Shown piece after piece: positions 32,212 to 40,240 of a stretch of DNA of 40,872 nucleotides. The position numbers were made by a program, and so were the translations under genes. The notes under the pieces are model-generated. The model worked only from the letters and a program-made list of their open reading frames with translations. It made no database searches and had not been told where the DNA came from. Source of the DNA: Streptomyces afghaniensis 772. GTDB lineage: Bacteria; Actinomycetota; Actinomycetes; Streptomycetales; Streptomycetaceae. How positions within the stretch are numbered: the first letter of the stretch is position 1; each line of letters begins with the position of its first letter. Location: positions 1-40,872 of the forward strand of contig KE354103.1 in NCBI GenBank assembly GCA_000415505.1, written 5' to 3'.

Positions 32212-32858
32212 AGCAGACGGAGCCCGACTTCTGGGTGCTGGAGTACGTCACCATCACCAAGGACCCCCGCACCGACCTGGTCGTGGCCATCGGCGGCACC
32301 GACAAGGCCGCGGACATCCTCCAGCGAACCGGCGGCTTCCTCTCCGCTCCCGGACCGCGCGGGGACTATCACCGGCTTCCACACGGCTTGCCCATCGAGC
32401 AGCAGCGCCGGAAGGCGACCGCAGCCTCGCACGCCCTGCTCGCCGCCGGTCACAGCGTCCACCTCGACCCCACGCTGAACATGCTGGTCGCACCGGACGG
32501 TGAACGTGAGGCCGCCCTGCGCTACCTGGCGGGCCTCGCTGAGCGAGCCGCAGCCGCCACAACCAGCAGCGAGGTGGCCGAGGTTCTGACCGAGGTCGCT
32601 GCCCCCGTCCACGGGCTGCTGCCCCTCGCCAGAGAGGTCGTCGTCCGCGCCTGGATCGCCGCCAGCGACTTCCAAGGGGCCGCGCCCACCGGGGAACCCG
32701 ATCCCATCGCACGGCTCGGAAGCACCGTCACCTCCATGAGCGAGGCCGCTCGCGCCATCCTCCACGCCCGCAACCACGCCGCGCGCCCTGCGCAGCGGTC
32801 GGCCACTACCTCACCGCCGCCGAGCCGCGCCCAGCCCGCGAAATCCCGCCGCCGCTGA
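32208..32858 (+). CDS. unknown two-domain protein with 'GF/AGY' module
   Basis: A 216-residue protein from GTG 32208. The module spans about residues 15-95: 'LVVAIGGTDKAADILQRTGGF', 'YHRLPHGLPIEQQRRKATAASHALLAAGHSVHLDP'. A helical bundle follows (105-190: 'ALRYLAGLAERAAAATTSSEVAEVLTEVAAPVHGLLPLA'). This order matches the 30737 protein, and the two are probably paralogues. Start and stop fit a tightly packed operon. Function unknown. Confidence 0.72.
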   Translation: MKQTEPDFWVLEYVTITKDPRTDLVVAIGGTDKAADILQRTGGFLSAPGPRGDYHRLPHGLPIEQQRRKATAASHALLAAGHSVHLDPTLNMLVAPDGEREAALRYLAGLAERAAAATTSSEVAEVLTEVAAPVHGLLPLAREVVVRAWIAASDFQGAAPTGEPDPIARLGSTVTSMSEAARAILHARNHAARPAQRSATTSPPPSRAQPAKSRRR

Positions 32859-32872
32859 CTTCGGAGAACCAC

Positions 32873-33280
32873 ATGGCCAACCTGGCCGACGAATACGGCA
32901 CGGACGTCGAGATCTACATCAAGGCCCTGACGACCACCATCCACGCCGACACCCCAACGGGCGCCTCCGACCAGCTCCACGACCTGCTGGAACACCTCGG
33001 CCTGGAACGCCACGAGTACCCCGCCGACACGCCCATCTACATCTGGCACACCGTGCCCGAACACCTCGACGCCGACGAGCAGAAGCGGCTGGCAACCCGC
33101 GCCATCCCGGTCCTGCTCCTGGCCGGGTACGAGGTCAACTGCACGCCCGAAGTCTTTGACGAATCCGCCTACCGGCAGGCCGTGCAGGACCTGCGCACCC
33201 GAGCGGGCCGCCCTGCCGTGCGGCAACAGGCACCGATCGGCTCCGCCTCGCCTGCAGCTCCGGCCCGCCGCACCCCGTAA
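32873..33280 (+). CDS. unknown protein with 'AGY' module
   Basis: A 135-residue protein from ATG 32873 behind GGAGAA. It starts 'VEIYIKALTTTIHADTPTGASDQLHDLLEHLGLERH' and continues 'LDADEQKRLATRAIPVLLLAGYEVNCTPEVFD', the same strand-helix order as the modules at 30737 and 32208 with a short basic tail and no helical domain. It seems to be the shortest version of the family. A strong hairpin (33288-33318) follows its stop by eight bases. Confidence 0.7.
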   Translation: MANLADEYGTDVEIYIKALTTTIHADTPTGASDQLHDLLEHLGLERHEYPADTPIYIWHTVPEHLDADEQKRLATRAIPVLLLAGYEVNCTPEVFDESAYRQAVQDLRTRAGRPAVRQQAPIGSASPAAPARRTP

Positions 33281-33287
33281 GGCGCCT

Positions 33288-33318
33288 GGGCGGTCCCGGC
33301 ACCGCGCCGGGACCGCCC
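33288..33318 (+). terminator. 13-bp perfect hairpin, probable terminator
   Basis: Bases 33288-33300 and 33306-33318 are exact reverse complements with a five-base loop; all but two pairs are G-C. It lies between the gene ending at 33280 and the small gene at 33348. There is no T-run, but Streptomyces terminators often lack one. It may end the operon that begins at the 56-bp element. Confidence 0.6.
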
Positions 33319-33347
33319 GCCTCACCACCCGAGACCCGGAGATACCC

Positions 33348-33533
33348 GTAGCAATCCGCACACCCCCACCGATCAGCAACCGGCTCAAGCCCCGACTCGC
33401 CACGGCCTTCTTCCGCCGCTATCTGCGCGCCTGTATTCCGACCGGCCCCGACCACGCCTCCCCGCTGGCCGGCGCCCGCCCGGAGGCCGCCCTCGCCGAG
33501 ACGCAGCGCGTCGGGCATCGCCACCACCACTGA
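33348..33533 (+). CDS. small basic protein with non-standard start
   Basis: A 61-codon frame with strong coding bias: 'ISNRLKPRLATAFFRRYLRACIPTGPDHASPLAGARPEAALAETQRVGHRHHH'-type composition (basic, His-rich end). No ATG, GTG or TTG opens it near the correct place; the codon GTA at 33348 lies exactly six bases after GGAG, where other genes here begin, so a G-to-A change in a GTG start is likely. Homology unknown. It lies between a hairpin and the gene at 33555. Confidence 0.45.
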   Translation, partial: VAIRTPPPISNRLKPRLATAFFRRYLRACIPTGPDHASPLAGARPEAALAETQRVGHRHHH

Positions 33534-33554
33534 CCGTCCACCGCCCGGAGGAGC

Positions 33555-33938
33555 ATGTCCCACCCCACCCCCTACCCGGTGAGACTGGCCGACGAGATCA
33601 CCCGCCAGCTCAGACAGCTCGCCGACCACCTCTCTCACCTGCCCCCGCCCCAGGCCGCTCAGGTCATCGCCCGCGTGCTCGACCCGGACACCGGAGTCCT
33701 CGGCGGTGTCACCCACCTCGTCGCCACCGGCAGCGTGTTCGCCAAGGACCAGGCAGAGCGAGGCGCGCTCCCCGCGGAGGTGTGGCTCGCCCTGGGCCGT
33801 GCCTCGAACGAACTCGGCGACATCACCCTCGACCTGGACGAACACAAAGACGCTCTTCAGCGCGTCGGCGCCCAGCCCGCCACTACGGCGGCGAAGCCCC
33901 CGGCACCCGCACCGCTCGTCGTCCGGCGCCGCCGGTGA
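33555..33938 (+). CDS. unknown helical protein
   Basis: A 127-residue protein from ATG 33555, preceded by GGAGGAG. It is nearly all helix: 'VRLADEITRQLRQLADHLSHLPPPQAAQVIARVLDP' and 'LALGRASNELGDITLDLDEHKDALQRV', closely like the C-terminal bundle of the 30737 and 19341 proteins but on its own. The tail is basic and Pro/Ala-rich. Its stop overlaps the GTG of the DUF317 gene (GTGA), which suggests the two products act together. Confidence 0.7.
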   Translation: MSHPTPYPVRLADEITRQLRQLADHLSHLPPPQAAQVIARVLDPDTGVLGGVTHLVATGSVFAKDQAERGALPAEVWLALGRASNELGDITLDLDEHKDALQRVGAQPATTAAKPPAPAPLVVRRRR

Positions 33939-34738
33939 AGAAGAAGCAGTGGCAGGGCTGGGGACCTGACGAGCAGGCCGAGCAGCACTACCTCGTCCAG
34001 CCCCGCGCCCTGGCCGGCGGCGGCGACGTCCGGCACGTCTCGGAGTTCCTGCGCGCCTCCGGCTGGAGGGACAAGTCCAAGACGGGCGGCCCCCTGCGCA
34101 TGGAGAGCCCGGACCGCACCGTCCGCATCGCCTACGACCCCTACGTCCTCCCCGGCGGATGGACCATCCACGGCCACGCAGACGGAGCGAACGGCGAGTG
34201 GTCTGCCCACCTGGGCCGGCAGACGCCGGCGGAGATCGTCGCCGGCCTGACCGACGCCCTCACCCGCCCCTGCTCCGCACACGCCCCCAACGTCTGGGCC
34301 CCTCTGCAGGAGCAGAACTGGCACACGCGCTTCGAGGGCCAGGACTACATGGCGACGAGCCCCGACGGCACCGCGTGGATGCAGTACCGGCAGAGTCCCG
34401 ACGGGGCGGCGATGTGGTGGACCGGAGCGCAGGACAAGCAGGGCAACGGCTGGACGGCCAACTTCACGCCGAACACCCCGATGCACCTGGTGCAAGCCTT
34501 CTCCACCGAACTCGCCAGCCCGGACCCCGTGATGCGCCCGCGCGGACGCGTGCCGCACAGCGCGCAGATCCGTACCTGGTCGATGTCCGTGAAGCCCTCC
34601 CAGCTCAGTGCGTGGCAGCAGGCCCGCATCACGGCCGCCCGCGCCGCCACCTGGGCCCGCAACAGCGCCCGTAGCACCAGGCCGCGCACCAGCGCCCGTC
34701 CCTACACCCCGGCCGGCGGCGCACGCACCCGCCGCTGA
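33935..34738 (+). CDS. protein with two DUF317 domains
   Basis: A 267-residue protein from GTG 33935. The first DUF317 unit is 'YLVQPRALAGGGDVRHVSEFLRASGW' through 'AHLGRQTPAEIVAGLTDAL' (residues 17-105); the second begins 'WAPLQEQNWHTRFEGQDYMATSPDG' and ends 'NTPMHLVQAFSTELASPDPV' (112-195). A basic tail with repeated Arg, Thr and Ala follows. DUF317 has no known activity. This and the next two DUF317 genes are all linked by overlaps to small helical proteins, suggesting a pair-wise partnership. Confidence 0.82.
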   Translation: MKKKQWQGWGPDEQAEQHYLVQPRALAGGGDVRHVSEFLRASGWRDKSKTGGPLRMESPDRTVRIAYDPYVLPGGWTIHGHADGANGEWSAHLGRQTPAEIVAGLTDALTRPCSAHAPNVWAPLQEQNWHTRFEGQDYMATSPDGTAWMQYRQSPDGAAMWWTGAQDKQGNGWTANFTPNTPMHLVQAFSTELASPDPVMRPRGRVPHSAQIRTWSMSVKPSQLSAWQQARITAARAATWARNSARSTRPRTSARPYTPAGGARTRR

Positions 34739-34766
34739 CCGCAATAGCCCCGCCCCGAGGAGCCCG

Positions 34767-35123
34767 ATGCCCGCACTCACCCCGGACACCATCCGCACCC
34801 TGACCGAAACGCTCGCGGACCTCACCGACTACTTGCGCGAGAACCCCGACCCCGCAGAAGCCCTCGCCCTCATCGAGCCCCTCCTCGACGAGTACACGGG
34901 CCTGCCCGTCCAGTTCGCCGACACGCTGCGCGCCCTCGCCCGCGCCGTTCAGGAGAGCCCTGACGCGCCGCGCACGGCGCAGGGCGACCTGCTGATCACC
35001 GAGCTGCGCACGGCCGCGTGGGAACTGGCCGACCAGCACACCCTCCACTACGTGCTGGACGATCTCCGTGACCTGTACGGCAGTTCGCCGACGAGCGAGC
35101 AGGGGTGCTGCTGGTGCCGCTGA
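34767..35123 (+). CDS. unknown small acidic helical protein
   Basis: A 118-residue protein from ATG 34767 behind GAGGAG. It is helical and acidic ('TETLADLTDYLRENPDPAEALALIEPLLDEYTGLPVQFADTLRALARAV'), ending in a short Cys-rich tail (last residues contain three Cys). It overlaps the next DUF317 gene by 19 bases. This repeats the order small helical protein then DUF317 seen at 33555-33935. No family recognised. Confidence 0.7.
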   Translation: MPALTPDTIRTLTETLADLTDYLRENPDPAEALALIEPLLDEYTGLPVQFADTLRALARAVQESPDAPRTAQGDLLITELRTAAWELADQHTLHYVLDDLRDLYGSSPTSEQGCCWCR

Positions 35124-35932
35124 GCGAACGGCAGCTCGCCGCCTTCGCCGACAAGCACGCCGTGCAGATCCCGTACGACACCAGCCCCCGCCACCTCGCC
35201 GGCCCCGGAGACGCCCGCCACGTCACCCACGGCCTGGCCGCCGCCGGATGGAACGCCGTCTCCGACCCCCTGAGCGCCGAGATCATCCTGGCAAGCCCTG
35301 ACCTTCGCCACCGGCTCCAGTTCGACCCGCAGTCCCGCACCTCGGCGTGGTGGCGGCTACGGGCTGAGCCCGTCGGCACCGAGCCCGGTTGGTACACCGA
35401 GTTCGGCGAACTCGTACCCGCCGAGCTCCTAGCCGCCTTCACCGACGCCCTCACCGCCCCGCCGCCAAAGCAGCCGGACCCGTGGCAGCAGGTGACCTCG
35501 GCAGGATGGCACCACGAGCCAGACGGCGCGCGCTCGCCGGACTCCATGTGCCACATCGAACTGCGGCCGTTGAGCGAATTCCACGACCGGTCGTCCTGGC
35601 ACATCGAGACCCGCGAGCCCGGCCACGGGGAGTTTCCCGGCCCGCGTATCTGGCACGCCTACCTCGACGAGCACACCCCCGCTCACCTGGTCAGCGCGTT
35701 CCTCACCGCGCTGACCGACCACAGCCCGCTCCAGCGCGGCATGTTCGAACGCACCGGCCACTACAGCGCCGTACAGGAGCCCAGCCCGCTGCGCCCGCAG
35801 CAGGTGGTCGACGCCCACGCCACGCGCATCAAGCATCTGCGCGCCCAGGCACGCTCAGCCCGCCGCCAGCAGACGAAACCCGCGACGATCCCGGCGCACG
35901 CCAGTACCGCGCAGCCGGCCGCTCGCCGCTGA
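35105..35932 (+). CDS. protein with two DUF317 domains
   Basis: A 275-residue protein from GTG 35105 (GTG 35114 also possible). Unit 1: 'TSPRHLAGPGDARHVTHGLAAAGW', 'WYTEFGELVPAELLAAFTDAL'. Unit 2: 'WQQVTSAGWHHEPDG', 'IWHAYLDEHTPAHLVSAFLTALTD'. A basic helical tail is present ('HATRIKHLRAQARSARRQQ'). It resembles the 33935 protein in domain order and size, so the two are probably paralogues. Function unknown. Confidence 0.82.
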   Translation: MLLVPLSERQLAAFADKHAVQIPYDTSPRHLAGPGDARHVTHGLAAAGWNAVSDPLSAEIILASPDLRHRLQFDPQSRTSAWWRLRAEPVGTEPGWYTEFGELVPAELLAAFTDALTAPPPKQPDPWQQVTSAGWHHEPDGARSPDSMCHIELRPLSEFHDRSSWHIETREPGHGEFPGPRIWHAYLDEHTPAHLVSAFLTALTDHSPLQRGMFERTGHYSAVQEPSPLRPQQVVDAHATRIKHLRAQARSARRQQTKPATIPAHASTAQPAARR

Positions 35933-35950
35933 CCCGACAGGACCGCCCCC

Positions 35951-36517
35951 ATCTCCCGAGACCACCACGCACACCGCGACTTCCTGCGCCACCTCGACCA
36001 CTACGTGCGGGACAGCCAGAAGATCCTCGACGCCTGGGACGCCTACTCCGACGAGCACACCGGCCTCGACGGCTGGCCCTACGACGACCACGCCTACGGC
36101 ATGCGCAAGAGCCAGCGCGATGCCGACACCGCCGAGGCGTTCGAGCCGCTCCGCTACGGCGCCCGGCACCTGCTGGCGACCGCCGAGACACATCTGGCCC
36201 AGCTGCCGGAGAACACGGTGCAGAGCCGCTGGGTCTACCAGCTGGGCGTCCTGCACACGGCCCTCGACCGTCTCGAAGAACTGCACGAGCAATGGCTGCT
36301 CACCCGCGACGCCCTGCCCGCCACCGCCAAGCCCGGCCCCGCCGAATTCGACGACGCCCTCGCCGAACATCACGCCGAATCCTGGAGCTACCTCGACGAC
36401 TGGGCCACCCACGGCAAAGCGCTCCGGGAGATCAACACCGCAGCCCGCAAGGCCCCCTCATCCCTGGTTCCCATGCCTGCCCTCGCACCCGTGCGACGAA
36501 CCGCGGCACGGAAGTGA
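35951..36517 (+). CDS. unknown helical protein, non-standard start
   Basis: About 188 residues, helical: 'DFLRHLDHYVRDSQKILDAWDAYSDEH', 'LQ' and 'ETHLAQLPENTVQSRWVYQLGVLHTALDRLEELHEQWLL' over its centre. The first standard start is GTG 36005, without a ribosome site and 18 codons into coding sequence. ATC 35951 lies eight bases after AGGA, right after the previous stop, so the true start is probably there (an ATG or GTG altered). The stop overlaps the next DUF317 gene (GTGA). No known family. Confidence 0.65.
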   Translation: MSRDHHAHRDFLRHLDHYVRDSQKILDAWDAYSDEHTGLDGWPYDDHAYGMRKSQRDADTAEAFEPLRYGARHLLATAETHLAQLPENTVQSRWVYQLGVLHTALDRLEELHEQWLLTRDALPATAKPGPAEFDDALAEHHAESWSYLDDWATHGKALREINTAARKAPSSLVPMPALAPVRRTAARK

Positions 36518-37155
36518 CTAGGGCCCCGACTCCCGAGACCCTCGAGGTCGACTTCATCACCCCGCTCCACCTCGCCGGCGGCGGTAACCCGCCTGGATCA
36601 CCGTTCCCCTCCACCGTGCCTGCGGATGGAGCCACGGCAACGACCCCCTGATGCCACGCGTCCTGCTCTCCAGCCCCGACCAGAAGGCCACCTGCGCCGG
36701 AGCCCGACCCCGACGACCAGTGGTGGACCCTGCACCACGTCGCCGAGCCGGACCGGCCTGCCTGGTACGCCAGCTTCGGCGCCCGCACGGCCGTCAAACT
36801 GATCACCGCCTTCACCGACGCCCTCACCGACCCGGCCCCAGCCGCTGACGCGCCTTGCGACCCGTACGGAGCGCTCCGGCAGGCCCAGTTCGGTGGGCAC
36901 ACTCCGCCACACCTTGTCGCCGCGCTCACCGCCGCGCTCGGCGATCTGAAGCCCCTGCGCCGCACCGACAGCGGGCGCAGTCTGCCGACCCTCGACCCAA
37001 ACGTCGTCATCCGCCGGACGACCGACGTGCTCGCCGTGTACGTCGCCGGCGCACTGGAAGACCGCGTTCACTCCCTCGCTGCCCGGCACACCACCACGCC
37101 GGCGGCCTCGATCCCCTCACGGTCAGCGCCGCCCAGGCACGGCCGCAGCCGATAA
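36514..37155 (+). pseudogene. DUF317 protein with three frame breaks
   Basis: GTG 36514 opens 'TLEVDFITPLHLAGGGNP', the DUF317 start, which stops after 45 codons. Continuing in the next frame gives 'WITVPLHRACGWSHGNDPLMPRVLLSSPDQKAT', and then the third 'EPDPDDQWWTLHHVAEPDRPAWYASFGARTAVKLITAFTDAL' on to TAA 37153-37155. Three single-base insertions (near 36597, and two between 36690 and 36705) restore one frame of about 214 residues that ends in the same frame in which it began. It is either a recent pseudogene or intact and misread. Confidence 0.6.
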
Positions 37156-37185
37156 CCCCCCTCCCCGCCCGGAAGCACATAGCCC

Positions 37186-38976
37186 TTGCCCCCTTCCTCC
37201 TCCAGCAGCAACACCGACGGATACGACCTCGTCCTGCGCCTCCTCCTCGGGGTGCTCGCCGTCGTCGTCCCCCTGTCCCACCTGGCCTGGCTGTCCGGCA
37301 ACATCACCGCCTACCTCACCGGCACCAACTGGGCCCCCTACCAGCCGACCAACGCCCTGCTCCACCCCGAGCAGGTCTGGTCCGACGCAGGTGAAACGTC
37401 CCTGCTGATCGGTGCCCGTATCGTCCCAGTTCTCCTGCTCCTCGCTCTCGGGGCAGGGGCTGGCGTCCTGTGGGCCCAGCACAACAACCGAAGCGGCGGC
37501 CGGAAGAAGATCACCGACATGGCCAAGGCCCGGGACATTGAGCCGCTGATGGCCAAGGCGATCACCGACAAAGCCCGCTCCTTGCGCCCCAGCTTGAAGG
37601 ACAGCAAGCACATCGACGCGAAGGACACCGGCATCCTTCTCGGCAACCTGCAGGGCAGCCGCCACGAGGTGCGGATGGGGTTCGAGGACGTCGCCGTCGC
37701 AATCATGGCGCCCCGGTCCGGCAAGACCACCTCGCTCGCCATTCCGTCCATGCTCGGCGCACCCGGCCCGGTCCTGCTGACGTCGAACAAGGCCGCCGGC
37801 GACGCCTTCACCACCGCCTACGAGGCGAGGGCCCGGGCGGGGGTGGTGTGGACCATGGATCCACAGCAGATCGCGCATGCCGCCCGAGAGATGTGGTGGA
37901 ACCCTCTTGCCAGCGCGACCACCTTGGACGGGGCGAACCGTCTGGCCGGACACTTCCTCGCGGCCTCGGTGGACGCCTCCCAGCAGGGCGACTTCTGGTC
38001 GAAGGCCGGCAGCAACATCCTGTCGCAGCTGCTCCTGGCCGCGGCGCTCGACGCGCGGCCCATCACCGACATCATGCAGTGGCTCGCCTTCCCCGCCGAC
38101 CGCACTCCGCTGGACATCCTGCGCGACCACGACTTCGCCGCCGTCGCCGCTCAGCTCAAGGGCACCGTCGAGGGACCGCCCGAGACTCGAGACGGCATCT
38201 ACGAGACCGCCCGGCAGTACGCCTCCGCGCTCCTGAACGCGGAAATCGCCGCGTGGGTGACGCCGCAGAAGGACGTCCCGGAATTCCGGCCGGAGCAGTT
38301 CGTCACGTCCACCGACACGCTGTTCCTGCTCAGCAAGGACGGTGGCGGCGGAGCCTCGGCGCTCATCGCCGCGTGCGCGGACTCGGTGATGCGGGCCGCT
38401 ATCGCGCAGGCCGAACGTGCCGGCGGGCGCCTGGATCCGCCCATGCTGGCGATCCTCGACGAGGCCGCCAACGTGTGCAAGATCAGCGACTTGCCGGACC
38501 TGTACTCCCACCTCGGCAGCCGCGGGATCATCCCGATCACGATCCTGCAGTCCTACCGCCAGGGCCAGAAGGTCTGGGGAGACGCGGGCATGGACGCCAT
38601 GTGGTCCGCCTCGACTGTCAAGGTGATCGGCAGCGGTATTGACGACCCGGACTTCGCGGACAAGCTCAGCCGCCTGATCGGTGACCACGACGTGGAGACC
38701 ACGTCCACCTCGCACTCAGAGTCCGGAAAGAGCACGTCGGTGTCGATGCGGCAGGAGCGTATCTTGCCCGCCGACGCGATCCGAGCCCTGCCCAAGGGAA
38801 CCGCGCTCTGCTTTGCCACCGGCATGCGCGCCGCCATGCTCGACCTTCGGCCGTGGTACTGGGAGCCCGGCGCGGAGGAGCTGTCCGCGGCGTCCGCCCG
38901 CGCGTCGCAGGCAATCACCGCCCGCGCCGTGGCGAAGCACGCGCCGACACAGTCCGACTTCGGGCTGGCCACGTGA
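37186..38976 (+). CDS. VirD4/TraG-type coupling protein
   Basis: A 596-residue type IV coupling ATPase from TTG 37186. Two membrane segments (residues 16-32 and 77-95) anchor it; the cytoplasmic part has Walker A 'APRSGKTT' (175-182, with Pro-Arg in place of the usual residues), Walker B 'MLAILDEAAN' (420-429) and the following 'ITILQSYRQGQKVWG' and 'STVKVIGSGIDD' segments typical of TraG/VirD4. It would bring the DNA-protein substrate to the channel formed by the products of 12393-18476, 19 kb away. The tail is short. The stop overlaps the methyltransferase start (GTGA). Confidence 0.9.
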   Translation: MPPSSSSSNTDGYDLVLRLLLGVLAVVVPLSHLAWLSGNITAYLTGTNWAPYQPTNALLHPEQVWSDAGETSLLIGARIVPVLLLLALGAGAGVLWAQHNNRSGGRKKITDMAKARDIEPLMAKAITDKARSLRPSLKDSKHIDAKDTGILLGNLQGSRHEVRMGFEDVAVAIMAPRSGKTTSLAIPSMLGAPGPVLLTSNKAAGDAFTTAYEARARAGVVWTMDPQQIAHAAREMWWNPLASATTLDGANRLAGHFLAASVDASQQGDFWSKAGSNILSQLLLAAALDARPITDIMQWLAFPADRTPLDILRDHDFAAVAAQLKGTVEGPPETRDGIYETARQYASALLNAEIAAWVTPQKDVPEFRPEQFVTSTDTLFLLSKDGGGGASALIAACADSVMRAAIAQAERAGGRLDPPMLAILDEAANVCKISDLPDLYSHLGSRGIIPITILQSYRQGQKVWGDAGMDAMWSASTVKVIGSGIDDPDFADKLSRLIGDHDVETTSTSHSESGKSTSVSMRQERILPADAIRALPKGTALCFATGMRAAMLDLRPWYWEPGAEELSAASARASQAITARAVAKHAPTQSDFGLAT

Positions 38977-40240
38977 TACTCGCCTCTTCGCGGGGCCGGG
39001 CGGCTGGAGCAGGGCGCTGCACGTCCTCGGCGTGCGCGACATCGGGCTGGAATGGGACGAGTGGGCGTGCAAGACCCGTGCTGCGGCTGGGCAGTTGACG
39101 ATCCGCACCGACGTGGCAATGTATCCGACGTGGCCCTTCATCGGCCGCACCCGCGGAATGATCGCTTCCCCTCCGTGCCAGGCGTGGAGCATGGCCGGCA
39201 AACGCCTCGGCCTGCTCGACCAGCCGCTGGTGCACGCGGCGGTCGAGGACCTGGCCGCCGGACGTGACTCCCGCGAACGCCTCCTCGCCGCATGCCGTGA
39301 CGAGCGCTCCCTGCTCGCAGCCGAGCCGATGCGCTATCTGTACGCCCTGAACACGGTCGGCGAGCCCGACTGGGTCGCCATGGAGGAAGTGCCGCACGTC
39401 CTGCCCTTGTGGAAGCAGTACGCGGCCGTCCTGCGCGGGTGGGGGTTCTCCGTCTGGTACGGGATCCTCAACGCGGCCGACTTCGGCGTCCCGCAGACCA
39501 GGAAGCGGGCGATACTCCTGGCCTCCCGCGTCCGTACGGCGCAGCCTCCTACCCCCACGCACTCCCAACTCGCCGAACCGGAGTCGCTGTTCGGTCCGGG
39601 CCGCGCCCGCTGGGTCAGCATGGCCGAGGCCCTGGGATGGGGCGCAACCGACCGGCCCGTCCCCACCGTCTGCGCGGACGGTGGACCCGGCGGCGGACCC
39701 GAACCGTTCCCGTCGGGCTCCCGCAAGACGCTGTCCGACGCCCGCGAGCGCGGCACCTGGATGCCCCGGCCGGACGGAGTGGTCCTGCAGTCCCGACTTG
39801 AAGGCGCCGGATGGGCGGCCCGGCACGGCACACGCGAGAACCGTGCCGCCGACGCTCCGACGCCGACGTTCACCGCTGAGGCCCACCGCTGGACCTGGTC
39901 CCTGCGCAGCAACAACCAGGCAAACGCCACCGTCCGTCCACTGTCCGAGCCGGCTGGCACGCTGTTCTTCGGGCACCGCGCGAACGAGTGCACTTGGATC
40001 GCCGAGCCCGCCTCGCCGGCCATGGATGTCGACGCGCCAGCGGTTCCCGAGCCGATCCGGATCACCGCCCGCGAGGCAGGCATCCTGCAGACCTTCCCCG
40101 CCGACTATCCCTGGGCCGGCAACAAGGGCCAGCAGTTCTCCCAGATCGGCAACGCCGTGCCCCCGCTGCTCGCCGGCCACCTCCTCGCCCCGCACCTCGG
40201 CGTCACCCTCGACCCCGACGACTTCACCCTCGCCGCCTGA
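38973..40240 (+). CDS. C5-cytosine DNA methyltransferase, N-terminal frameshift
   Basis: About 422 residues with the ordered C5 motifs: I 'LFAGPGGWSRAL', IV 'IASPPCQAWSMAG' with the catalytic Cys, VI in degenerate form 'WVAMEEVPHV' (usual E-N-V), VIII 'QTRKRAILLASR', and X 'GNAVPPLLAGHLL'. The target-recognition part would be between VIII and X, about 200 residues. GTG 38973 overlaps the coupling-protein stop, but its frame changes after about five codons: one extra base near 38985 links it to motif I. No nuclease is adjacent. It probably protects the element's DNA from host restriction on entry. Confidence 0.88.
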
